Origin: Shewanella inventionis
GTDB lineage: Bacteria; Pseudomonadota; Gammaproteobacteria; Enterobacterales; Shewanellaceae
Assembly: GCF_014641855.1 (NCBI RefSeq)
Contig: NZ_BMII01000032.1
Span: 1 to 56,817, forward strand
Direction of reading: 5' to 3'
DNA: 56,817 nucleotides
Positions within the stretch are counted from its first letter, which is position 1. Every line of letters starts with the position of its first letter. This document shows positions 1 to 7,571 of this stretch, piece by piece. The translations under genes were made by a program, and so were the position numbers. Under the pieces are notes generated by a model, which ran no database searches, was not told the DNA's origin, and was given only the letters and a program-made list of their open reading frames with translations.

Positions 1-116
1 TGAGTTCTATTCGCTCCCTCAAGAAAGTGTGCTACGGCCAATAATCGCAAACGCATTCGGGCATCTGCTGTTTGCTTGGATAGCCTGATTAATTCGAAAC
101 TGGTGTGTTGTTTCAT
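1..116 (-). CDS. IS630-type transposase, N-terminal fragment (runs off left edge)
   Basis: Reading the minus strand from an ATG at 116 gives an open frame to base 1 beginning MKQHTSFELIRLSKQTADAR and continuing MRLRLLAVAHFLEGANRT. The 'R-x-R-x-L-A-V-A-H-x-x-x-G' stretch is typical of the N-terminal winged-helix (HTH) domain of IS630-family transposases, which cut and paste into TA dinucleotides. Only about 38 residues are in the window, so the DDE catalytic domain and the far terminal repeat cannot be seen. The element's near end should lie within about 35 bases to the right of the start codon; a TA at 149-150 is a candidate junction. It is too short to show in a long-ORF search. Family assignment is from pattern memory. 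Confidence 0.6.
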   Translation of the reverse strand, partial: MKQHTSFELIRLSKQTADARMRLRLLAVAHFLEGANRT

Positions 117-169
117 TGCTAAAAAAGATGAGTAACGGATATAGCAATTAGATCACATTTTTTCGCGGA
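117..169. mobile_element. Probable right end of an IS630-type element
   Basis: This short gap between the divergent transposase start and the peptidase-like gene should contain the terminal inverted repeat and TA target site of the IS. The frame of the following gene is open back to the stop TAG at 149-151, and the residues it would encode (ITFFRG) look like genuine continuation of that protein. This places the junction near the TA at 149-150. The partner terminal repeat lies outside the window, so the boundary is inferred. Confidence 0.35.
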
Positions 170-682
170 ATGGTATTACCTAAACAGCCCGACACCTGGC
201 GCGCACTCAGTGCATTGGCAACAAGACTGCTTGATCCCATAGTTGACCAATTTGGACCGATAACATTAACCTACGGATTTTGCTCACCAGAACTGGCAAG
301 GCTAATTGCTAAAAACCCCAACCCACACATCGCCCCGCAGCTTGACCAACATTGTGCCCACGAACTGAACAACAAACAGGCACTTATTTGCACACGACTT
401 GGCGCCGCATGTGACTTTATTCTGCCCGCCATTGCCCAACAACCGCAATTGAAAACACATGCCATTACTATGCAACACGTAGCACTGTGGATATGCGAAA
501 ACCTAAAGTTTGATCGCCTGTACTACTACGGCAAACACCGCCCACTCCACCTAAGTTTTGGTCCACAACAAAACCAGTTTTTACAAACCATGAAAACCAA
601 CCCAGACACCGGCCACCGAGTCCCCTCAAAAAAAGGCCGCGGCCCAAGCGCAATCAGCGTCATAAAACAAGTAGATTATTAA
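170..682 (+). pseudogene. M15A/Hedgehog-fold peptidase-like protein, apparently N-terminally truncated
   Basis: The 170-residue product carries features of the D-Ala-D-Ala carboxypeptidase M15A/Hedgehog fold. There is an LTYGFCSPEL strand-turn (residues 33-42), then a His/Asp-containing segment (LDQH, LGAACDF), then WICENLKFDRLYYYG and HLSFGP, which resemble the last zinc-ligand His region. In relatives I remember, this block is the C-terminal half of a longer protein. Here the frame is closed by TAG at 149-151 just left of the ATG, next to a transposase start, with no convincing ribosome-binding site. I infer an IS insertion removed the N-terminus and left a remnant. If the short form is translated it could still be a small hydrolase. 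Substrate and role are unknown. Confidence 0.5.
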
Positions 683-884
683 CAGAAAAATCAACACCTG
701 GATCCCCAATACAAGCACTTGAGGATGACGGCATAGGGCAAAAGCAATCACACCCTCTCTGAAATTCCTGCAATGCGGCCGACTTCACCCAGCAACGCCC
801 CAACTCTGTCATTCCTGCAATGCTTTTGAGCAGGAATCTAGGTGTTCGCTCTTGGCTGTTAAACAAAAACCCACAAACCCAATC

Positions 885-1438
885 AACACCTGGATCCCCA
901 ATACAAGCATTTGAGGATGACGGCATAGGGCGAAGAAAATGCATAAGTGATGACGGTATGTGCCAACCCGCGCTGTCATTCCTGCAACGCCGTCAACTAC
1001 ATCCAACCCAACGCTGTCTTTCCTGAAATGCCCTCAATTCCGTCATTCCTGCAATGCCCTTAATTCCGTTATTCCTGCAATGCTTTTGAGCAGGAATCCA
1101 GGTGTTCGTTCTTGGCTGTTAAACAAAAACCCACAAACCAAAGCAACACCTGGCTCCCCAATACAAGCACTTGGGGATGACGGCATAAGGCAACACCTGG
1201 ATCCCCAATACAAGCACTTGAGGATGACGGCATAGGGCGAAGAAAATGCATAAGTGATGAAGGCATGAGCCAACCTGCTCAGTCATTCCTGCAACGCCGT
1301 CAACTACATCCAACCCAACGCTGTCTTTCCTGAAATGCCTTCAATTCCGTCATTCCTGCAATGCCCTTAATTCCGTCATTCCTGCAATGCTTTTGAGCAG
1401 GAATCCAGGTGTTCGCTCTTGGCTGTTAAACAAAAGCT
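885..1438. repeat. Larger duplication (307-base period) within the REP-like array
   Basis: The segment 885-1131 recurs at 1192-1438 with about a dozen substitutions. It includes the non-palindromic stretches GGGCGAAGAAAATGCATAAG and CGTCAACTACATCCAACCCA, so it is a true segmental duplication and not merely a second palindromic element. Inside each copy, a 26-base sequence (GTCATTCCTGCAATGCCCTT plus AATTCC) is tandemly iterated two to three times, for example around 1042-1093 and 1349-1400. The array therefore shows at least three nested repeat periods: 26, 145 and 307 bases. Confidence 0.8.
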
Positions 1439-1664
1439 CAAATACCCAATCAACACCTGGATCCCCAATACAATCACTTGGGGATGACCGCATAAATCAA
1501 ATGCAACGCCACCTGCTCCGTCATTCCTGCAATGCTGTTGAGCAGGAATCCAGGTGTTCGCTCTTGGCTGTTAAACAAAAGCTCAAATACCCAATCAACA
1601 CCTGGATCCCCAATACAATCACTTGGGGATGACCGAATAAATCAAAAGCAACGCCACCTGCTCC
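1375..1664. repeat. 145-base tandem duplication within the REP-like array
   Basis: Bases 1375-1519 and 1520-1664 are head-to-tail copies differing at three positions (ctttt/ctgtt in the first hairpin loop, ccgcat/ccgaat, and aaatgc/aaaagc). Each copy contains one full palindromic unit plus about 30 bases of flank ending in CACCTGCTCC. A third copy begins at 1665 but diverges after 16 bases. The near identity points to a recent slippage or unequal-recombination event. Confidence 0.9.
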
Positions 1665-1801
1665 GTCATTCCTGCAATGCCCTTAATTCCGTCATTCGTG
1701 CAACGACCTCAATTCTGTCATTCCTGCAATGCTTTTGAGCAGGAATCCAGGTGTTCGCTCTTCTGCCGTTAAACAACAGCAAAGCTCACTTTACTAAAGC
1801 G

Positions 1802-2449
1802 TTAAATCGGCACCACGGGGTAATTGGCATCACCCCACAACTCTTTTGGGTGATCCATCATTATCGTGATAATTATCGGTACCAACTGAGATAAAAACAT
1901 CACGCCGTCTCTAATTTGGTCGCGATTAGCCGAACTTTGCCAGGTTGCACCGCCGTGCACGAGTTGATTTCTTAAGGTGTATAAGCGCTGTAAAATAATT
2001 GAGGCTAGTGCATCAGTCGACTTGTTAGCCAGTGCATGATTTGCCGCCACTTTAGCTTTAGTAAACCGGGTTTGCCATTCCACCTCAGTGATTTTACCGT
2101 TATGAAAATCCCAAAAAGGTTGAAACACAAATTTATTGGCTAACAACACCCTAATGCTGGATGAAAACTCACTCCAAAGCAGATTATAAATCTGGTTGTG
2201 AGTATCAAGATTGACTAATTTATTGATAAACTTAGAAAACGCTTCAGACTCTGTATGCCTTAATACTTCTGTGTCTTGTGCATAAGCGGCATTAAACGCG
2301 ATCCAAAGAAATATAAACTGGCTGTCTTTGTCTTCACATTTTTCAGACTTATCTAACCAACTTAACGCCCGGTGCACCCTTAACGCCAAACCTTCACAAA
2401 ACTCACCACGAACCTGCCGCTGTTGTTGTTTTAATGTGTGATACTTCAT
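1802..2449 (-). CDS. HEPN-domain protein (putative RNase)
   Basis: The product is 215 residues. It is all-alpha in character and carries the HEPN catalytic signature R-N-Q-L-V-H at residues 160-165 (Rx4H), followed by GGATWQSSANRDQIRDG. HEPN proteins with this motif are commonly metal-independent RNases in toxin-antitoxin and antiphage systems; the family is well established, but this protein's function is inferred. I chose the ATG at 2449 because AAGGA sits seven bases upstream. An ATG further out at 2518 would add a hydrophobic 23-residue leader without a good ribosome-binding site. No MNT or other partner antitoxin gene is adjacent: its left neighbour is the REP-like array and its right neighbour a gene-free stretch. 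Relatives occur as single genes annotated only as HEPN-domain proteins. Confidence 0.6.
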   Translation of the reverse strand: MKYHTLKQQQRQVRGEFCEGLALRVHRALSWLDKSEKCEDKDSQFIFLWIAFNAAYAQDTEVLRHTESEAFSKFINKLVNLDTHNQIYNLLWSEFSSSIRVLLANKFVFQPFWDFHNGKITEVEWQTRFTKAKVAANHALANKSTDALASIILQRLYTLRNQLVHGGATWQSSANRDQIRDGVMFLSQLVPIIITIMMDHPKELWGDANYPVVPI

Positions 2450-2949
2450 TCCAATATCCTTATCCGAAATCATATACTGCATAAATAGCAAAAAACCAAA
2501 TAGGCTTATAAGCAACATTACAGCATCTTAACAATTAAGCTATCAATTTTTATCTTGTATCACCCTGTTAATTATACAAAATAACCGTTATCGTTAAGAC
2601 ATCACAAAATGAGTAAATCGCGTTATTCATTAAAACAAGCCTTAGTTTTATCGGCTACATAATGCTGTTAAACCAAACACGTTTAATATTGCGAAACAAC
2701 CGCTTACACTGGCCATCGAGTTAACCACAAAAGGCTATGTCCGACTTTAATCAGCGTCATAGAACAAGTTGTTTATTCACAAATTAATACAGAAGTATGT
2801 ATTAGGTATTTCTTGATTATTGCTAACTATGAAAAACAAGGCTAATCACATCAAAAATATTGTTAAAAAACATATACATTTTCGACTTTTATGAGTATAA
2901 ACATCCTTGTTGTTTTACTAGTTAACAGCATTTTAATAAAGGAATATTT
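2450..2949. other. AT-rich gene-free stretch with a peptidase-gene relic and divergent promoters
   Basis: This 500-base gap separates the divergently read HEPN and DUF4268 genes. It is noticeably AT-rich and has no credible frame. Its main content is the decayed copy of the upstream peptidase-like 3' end (about 2690-2785, listed separately). The last 60 bases must contain the promoter for the three-gene module, but I see no unambiguous -35/-10 pair. Confidence 0.5.
2690..2785 (+). pseudogene. Degraded second copy of the 3' end of the M15A-like gene
   Basis: This stretch aligns with the last ~95 bases of the gene at 170-682. It shares AATCAGCGTCATA followed by a one-base change and AACAAGT, and further left ACTGGCCATCGAGT against ACCGGCCACCGAGT. 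Frame is lost by small indels; in one frame it still reads LISVIEQVVY against AISVIKQVDY. The coding upstream portion is missing. It shows that a homologous gene once lay just left of the DUF4268/methyltransferase/helicase module. The alignment was made by eye. Confidence 0.5.
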
Positions 2950-3921
2950 ATGATGTTTGGTTCATTAAAAAAAGTCCCCCTTCGCAATGTATGGTCACAT
3001 GAAGCGCTAGACTTTACACCTTGGCTTGCAGCAAATATCGATTCATTAGGCCAAGCATTAGGTCTAGAATTGGAGCTTATAAAGGAAGAAGCATGTGTTG
3101 GAGATTTTTCGCTGGATTTGCTAGCAAAAGATCTAAGTACATCAAAAGTTGCGATTATTGAAAACCAACTGACACAAACAAACCATGACCATTTAGGAAA
3201 ATTGTTAACATATGCAGCAGGTTTTGATGCTTCATTTGTTATCTGGGTTGCTGAATATATCCGAGAAGAACATCGCCAAGCCCTAGAATGGTTGAATAAT
3301 AGAACCGATACAGAAACACAGTTCTTTGCTGTGGTGGTTGAGGTTTTAAAAATTGATGACTCAAAACCTGCTTATAATTTCAAACCGATTGTTTTCCCAA
3401 ATGAATGGCATAAAAGTAGAACAAAGCGCTCAGCCTCAAATCAAGCTAGTCCTAAAGGTGAAAAATATCGTAATTATTTTCAATCTTTAATTGATGAATT
3501 GCGTGAAAAATATCATTTTACTTCAGCTCGAGCTGGTCAACCGCAAAATTGGTATGCATTTTCTTCCGGTATCAGCGGTTCATCATTTGGTGCTAATTTT
3601 TGCCAAGGCAGTAAAGTAAGGACTGAATTGTATATTGATAGAGGTGATGCAGATCAGAATATGCAGTTGCTTCAATATTTGGAAAAAAACAAAACAACTA
3701 TTGAAAATGAATTCGGTTGTGCTCTTTCATGGGAAAGTATCGAAGGAAAAAGAGCAACAAGAGTAGCGATTTATAAAGATGGTTCAATTGAAAAGAGTTC
3801 AGCTGCTGAACTAGAACTAATCACCCAATGGCATATAAAAAATCTATTAAAATTCAAGTCTGTCTTTACTAAACATTTAAAGACATTTGATCATCTGAAT
3901 ATTAATACGTTGATAGACTAA
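2950..3921 (+). CDS. DUF4268 protein with PD-(D/E)XK-like nuclease domain
   Basis: The 323-residue product starts at an ATG preceded by AAAGGA. Residues 50-90 read VGDFSLDLLAKD..VAIIENQLTQ then NHDHLGKLLTYAAGF. This is the hallmark of DUF4268-type proteins, in which Asp52 and Glu71-Asn-Gln73 occupy the positions of the PD-(D/E)XK metal site, with Gln in place of the usual Lys. Such proteins occur as orphan genes or beside restriction-like loci; biochemical function is not established. Residues 170-320 form the second, DUF4268-proper region (FSSGISGSSFGANF, SWESIEGKRATRV). It is the first of three co-directional genes; the gap to the methyltransferase start is 79 bases. Base composition looks more AT-rich than the core genes, consistent with acquisition. 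Confidence 0.7.
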   Translation: MMFGSLKKVPLRNVWSHEALDFTPWLAANIDSLGQALGLELELIKEEACVGDFSLDLLAKDLSTSKVAIIENQLTQTNHDHLGKLLTYAAGFDASFVIWVAEYIREEHRQALEWLNNRTDTETQFFAVVVEVLKIDDSKPAYNFKPIVFPNEWHKSRTKRSASNQASPKGEKYRNYFQSLIDELREKYHFTSARAGQPQNWYAFSSGISGSSFGANFCQGSKVRTELYIDRGDADQNMQLLQYLEKNKTTIENEFGCALSWESIEGKRATRVAIYKDGSIEKSSAAELELITQWHIKNLLKFKSVFTKHLKTFDHLNINTLID

Positions 3922-4000
3922 TTACCTTTTTGCGATATCATAACAATATGAGTTTTCGAGCGCATTGAAAGACTTAAAACAACAAATCATAGGCTTAGTT

Positions 4001-4582
4001 ATGTCTACCATCGAATTCTACGATACAAATTCACAGTTTTTTTTTGACTCTACTGTTAATGCTGACGTGAGCGAACTTTACCACCCTTTTATCCAACACC
4101 TACCGTTGGGAGCGCGTATATTAGATGCTGGTTGCGGGTCTGGGCGCGACAGTAAAGCATTTATTGAAATGGGATTTAAAGTCACCGCCATTGATGCCAG
4201 TCGCGAACTCGCTAAAGCTGCAGCTGAGTTAATTGGTCAACCCGTTTTGGTATGTCGTTTTGATGAAATAGACAAAACTGAGCAATTTGATGGTATCTGG
4301 GCTTGTGCCTCTTTACTTCATGTAGAGGCAAACACCCTGCCCGCTACTTTTTTACATTTAGCCAGTACCTTAGTAGCAAACGGCGTATTTTATTGTTCTT
4401 TCAAGTATGGCGATCAAGAGCGAGTCCATAATGGTCGTTTCTTTGCTGATGCTAATGAAACACTGTTACTGCAATGGATTGAACATACAGGTTTATCGAT
4501 AAAACAAACATGGATAACAACAGATGTTCGCCCTGGTCGTGAAAATGAAAAATGGCTAAATGCCATTCTTATTAAAGCTTAA
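4001..4582 (+). CDS. Class I SAM-dependent methyltransferase
   Basis: A 193-residue Rossmann methyltransferase. Motif I is ILDAGCGSGRDS (residues 40-51); motif II contains TAIDAS; an acidic segment and ACASLLHV follow at the motif IV position. The lack of NPPY/DPPY argues against an N6-adenine or N4-cytosine DNA methyltransferase. It resembles small-molecule or tellurite-type methyltransferases. A TTG at 3965 would add 12 residues, but MSTIEFYDTN is the natural start of this family, so I chose the ATG at 4001, although its ribosome-binding site (AGGC) is weak. It ends 16 bases before the helicase gene, so the two are very likely co-transcribed. The recurrent pairing of such a methyltransferase with a PLD-helicase is from memory and suggests a shared but unknown role. 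Confidence 0.75.
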   Translation: MSTIEFYDTNSQFFFDSTVNADVSELYHPFIQHLPLGARILDAGCGSGRDSKAFIEMGFKVTAIDASRELAKAAAELIGQPVLVCRFDEIDKTEQFDGIWACASLLHVEANTLPATFLHLASTLVANGVFYCSFKYGDQERVHNGRFFADANETLLLQWIEHTGLSIKQTWITTDVRPGRENEKWLNAILIKA

Positions 4583-4598
4583 TAAACAGAGATAATAT

Positions 4599-7493
4599 AT
4601 GAAGTTAGCAGAAGGACCTGTATTAACCAGCGGTGGTATGGATGACCCGCTTTTACCTAAGTTATTAAAAGCGATTAATCGCGCGACCTCAATTGAAATA
4701 TCTGTTTCATTTATCCAGCAATCAGGGCTAAATCTACTATTTGACAGCCTATGCGATGCGTTAGAACGTAATGCCTCTATTGCTATTATCACCTCAGATT
4801 ATCTGCATATCACAGATCCCGTTGCACTACGTCATTTAATGATTTTGCAATCTCGTGGAGCGCAAACCAAGATATTTACTTGCCAAGCCCAACAAAGTTT
4901 TCACATGAAAACCTATATTTTTGTGAAACAAGAGTTGGATTCAACACAAACTGGCAGTGCATATATTGGTTCTAATAACATTAGTAAGACTGCATTAACC
5001 TATGCCTTTGAATGGTGCTTACGCCATGATTTGGTCGAAAATCAGCACCCAAATGAATTCGATTACATTCGTGAGCAGTTTTCAGCGATATTTAATCATC
5101 CTCAGGCTATTGATTTAAATATTCAATTCATCAACGATTATGCAGAGCAACGAAAAAAGGTAAAACCGCCTTTAGTGATTGTTAATGAAGTTGAACCTGA
5201 AGATATCGCCCCTAACTTTGCCCAACAAGAAGCCTTAAATGCATTAACACAAACACGTGTAGAGCAACTATCTAAGGGCCTAGTTGTTTTAGCAACAGGT
5301 ATGGGCAAAACATGGTTAGCCGCATTTGATGTACAACAATTTAATGCCAAAAAAGTGCTCTTTGTAGCACATCGAGAAGAGATTTTATTGCAAGCTGAAC
5401 GCACCTTTAAGTCGTTACTACCTATGCTTGTCAGTGGCCATTTTAATGCCAGCTCAAAGGTTCTGGATGCAGATGTTGTGTTTGCCTCAATACAAACTTT
5501 AGGCAAACAAAAATACTTAAACGAGGTCAAACCTGACTATTTTGATTATGTGATTGTCGATGAGTTTCACCATGCTGGAGCCTCTAGCTATCAGGCTTTA
5601 TTGAACCATTTTACGCCCAAATTTTTACTTGGCTTGACCGCCACACCAGAGCGGACCGATCAAGCTGATATTTTATCCCTGTGCGATAACAATTTGGTGT
5701 ACGAAAAGAACATCGTTGACGGTATTGAGTTAGGCATTTTGGTGCCATTTCGTTACCAAGGCATTAATGACGAAACCGTAGATTATCGTGATTTACCATG
5801 GCGAAATGGTAAGTTTGATCCTAAAGCGCTTGAATTCAAATTTGCCACACAAAAACGGGCAAAACACATTTTTGGTCATTGGCAATCATATAAACAACAA
5901 CGCACCTTGGCATTTTGTGTGTCTAAAGCACATGCAGACTTCATGGCTACATGGTTTAAGACTCAAGGCATAAACGCAGTGTCTGTTCACAGTGACTCTC
6001 AAGTAAAACGTGGTGAGGCACTGAGTCTATTAGCCATGGGCAAAATTGAAGTTATTTTTTCGGTCGATTTATTCAATGAAGGTACGGATTTACCCTCAAT
6101 TGACACGATTTTGATCTTGCGCCCTACTGAGTCAAAAATCTTATTTTTACAGCAGTTAGGCCGAGGTCTACGCACGTCACCCGACACTAATAAAACCTAT
6201 GTATCAGTCATCGACTTCATTGGAAATCATATTAGCTTTTTAAATCGTCCAATGGCATTACTGCAAACAAGCGATGCCAAAAAGACATTAAAAGAGCTCG
6301 ACGCGCCAAAGCTTCATCCAGACTGTGTTATTAACATCGATCCACAATTAATCGACTTTTGGCGACAACTGAAACTCGATTACACCAAAGCAGATGAACA
6401 ATATCGATTACTCAGAGATAATTTAGGGCATAGACCAACAGCAACTGAGTTTTTTAGAAGTGATTATGCTTGGAATAAAATAACCAAGCAGTTTGGTAGC
6501 TGGTTTGAACTTGTGTTAAGCCAAGAACAAGATGAAAGCGAAAATAAGCAAATAGCTAACCTAGCACCTTATCTGTCATTTCTCAGTCAAGGCATAGAAA
6601 AAGCATCAATGAGCAAGTGTTTTAAAGCCATCTTACTAGAAGCATTTATAGAATTAGATGGTTTAAATCAGCCACCCACAATTGAAGCTGTCTGTGTTAA
6701 AAGTTGGCACATATTTAAGCGTTATCCCAAGCTATGGGTTCAAGATGTTAAAGCCGACTTGCAAACCATCGATGCAAACTCACCTAAATGGAAAACCTAT
6801 TGGCTGAACAATCCAATTACGTTTTTATGCAAACAAGATAAGGCCGACCCACAGCCGTGGTTTGTTGTAAAAAATGGCCAATTACAAGCCAATATTGAAA
6901 TAAATAGCTCAGATATCTCTCTGTTATCAATGGCAATCAGAGAACTAACTGAATTACTGTTAGCGCGTTACAGCGAGCGTCAAAAGTCCAAAAATCTTGC
7001 TATTAACAATGAACAAGACAATGTGGTTTCATTCACTAAAACAGCTAATACCAAAGACTCTGTTCAACTTAATTTTTACCCAGATTTAAAAATTGCCTGT
7101 GGCCATTTTAAAACGGGTACTGATGATAATCATGAGTTACTCAAACTAAGCAACACATACAGTAAACTTGATCCCACGATTTACTTTATAGCCCCAGCAA
7201 GCGGTAACTCGATGAATGGTGGCAAGAATCCCATTCACGATGGTGATTTATTATTACTTGAACGTGTTACCGCCATTAATGCAGGTTCAATAACAGGTAA
7301 AATCATGGCAATCGAAATACAGGATGACGCTGGCGACAATCAGTATTTACTGCGAAAAGTGAGTAAATTACCAAATGGTCAATATCAGCTTAATGCACAT
7401 AATCTTGATTATGCGCCCATGATTGCCAATGAAAGCATGGTTACGTTTGCACGATTAAAGCAGGTATTAAGTGCTGACGATATTGTTAGATAA
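4599..7493 (+). CDS. PLD-nuclease / SF2 helicase / S24-like fusion protein (DUF3427 type)
   Basis: This is a 964-residue multidomain protein. Residues 1-150 form a phospholipase-D-like domain with H102-x-K104 and GSNNIS (124-129), a single HKD-like half site. Residues 200-560 are a superfamily 2 helicase: ATGMGKT (232-238), DEFHHA (321-326), TATPER (347-352), and a second RecA lobe ending in QQLGRGLR. A middle region has LGHRPTATEFFR, a helical repeat seen in helicase-associated domains. Residues 863-964 resemble S24/LexA peptidases: ASGNSM (Ser871) and DGDLLLL, then LLRKVSKLPNGQYQL where LexA has its Lys. The architecture recalls ATP-dependent type IV restriction proteins of the SauUSI/NgoAVII kind, but the S24-like tail is distinctive. 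Role in defence is inference. Confidence 0.8.
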   Translation: MKLAEGPVLTSGGMDDPLLPKLLKAINRATSIEISVSFIQQSGLNLLFDSLCDALERNASIAIITSDYLHITDPVALRHLMILQSRGAQTKIFTCQAQQSFHMKTYIFVKQELDSTQTGSAYIGSNNISKTALTYAFEWCLRHDLVENQHPNEFDYIREQFSAIFNHPQAIDLNIQFINDYAEQRKKVKPPLVIVNEVEPEDIAPNFAQQEALNALTQTRVEQLSKGLVVLATGMGKTWLAAFDVQQFNAKKVLFVAHREEILLQAERTFKSLLPMLVSGHFNASSKVLDADVVFASIQTLGKQKYLNEVKPDYFDYVIVDEFHHAGASSYQALLNHFTPKFLLGLTATPERTDQADILSLCDNNLVYEKNIVDGIELGILVPFRYQGINDETVDYRDLPWRNGKFDPKALEFKFATQKRAKHIFGHWQSYKQQRTLAFCVSKAHADFMATWFKTQGINAVSVHSDSQVKRGEALSLLAMGKIEVIFSVDLFNEGTDLPSIDTILILRPTESKILFLQQLGRGLRTSPDTNKTYVSVIDFIGNHISFLNRPMALLQTSDAKKTLKELDAPKLHPDCVINIDPQLIDFWRQLKLDYTKADEQYRLLRDNLGHRPTATEFFRSDYAWNKITKQFGSWFELVLSQEQDESENKQIANLAPYLSFLSQGIEKASMSKCFKAILLEAFIELDGLNQPPTIEAVCVKSWHIFKRYPKLWVQDVKADLQTIDANSPKWKTYWLNNPITFLCKQDKADPQPWFVVKNGQLQANIEINSSDISLLSMAIRELTELLLARYSERQKSKNLAINNEQDNVVSFTKTANTKDSVQLNFYPDLKIACGHFKTGTDDNHELLKLSNTYSKLDPTIYFIAPASGNSMNGGKNPIHDGDLLLLERVTAINAGSITGKIMAIEIQDDAGDNQYLLRKVSKLPNGQYQLNAHNLDYAPMIANESMVTFARLKQVLSADDIVR

Positions 7494-7536
7494 CAAAAGA
7501 TGATTAAAGAGGTTATTAAACATGTGTACGCCATGC

Positions 7537-7571
7537 GATAGGCAGTTATTTAATATAAAAAAATGCCTATC
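7537..7571. terminator. Inverted repeat between convergent genes
   Basis: GATAGGCA (7537-7544) pairs with TGCCTATC (7564-7571) around a 19-base AT-rich loop. It sits at the end of the helicase operon and overlaps the stop codon of the convergent zincin gene. It lacks a clean T-run on either strand, so termination is only a suggestion. Confidence 0.35.

Larger units (their letters stand above)
693..1755. repeat. Array of REP-like palindromic elements (REPIN/BIME type)
   Basis: Four complete units of 114 bases lie at 808-921, 1068-1181, 1375-1488 and 1520-1633. Partial right halves lie at 693-729 and 1192-1228, and a left half at 1717-1755. A unit starts GTCATTCCTGC..GCAGGAATCC, which is a small hairpin. 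It continues AGGTGTT, a spacer of about 38 bases, and AACACCTGGATCCCC, and ends ..GGGGATGAC, a second hairpin. The outer ends (GTCATTCC/GGATGAC) and inner arms (CCAGGTGTT/AACACCTGG) are complementary, so the whole unit is a palindrome of two hairpins, as in REP doublets mobilised by RAYT transposases. No RAYT gene is in the window. Open frames inside the array are translations of the repeat and not genes. Confidence 0.85.

Noticed and set aside
809..1738. Overlapping frames of 60-95 codons on both strands in the repeat array
   Set aside because: Their products repeat the same peptides because they are translations of the repeated DNA; no ribosome-binding sites.
693..1755. CRISPR array
   Set aside because: Repeats are palindromic two-hairpin units of 114 bases with irregular spacing and repeated, not unique, intervals; no cas genes are present.
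4001..4582. DNA methyltransferase of a classical restriction-modification system
   Set aside because: Motif IV is not (D/N/S)PP(Y/F) and there is no target-recognition domain; it looks like a small-molecule type methyltransferase.
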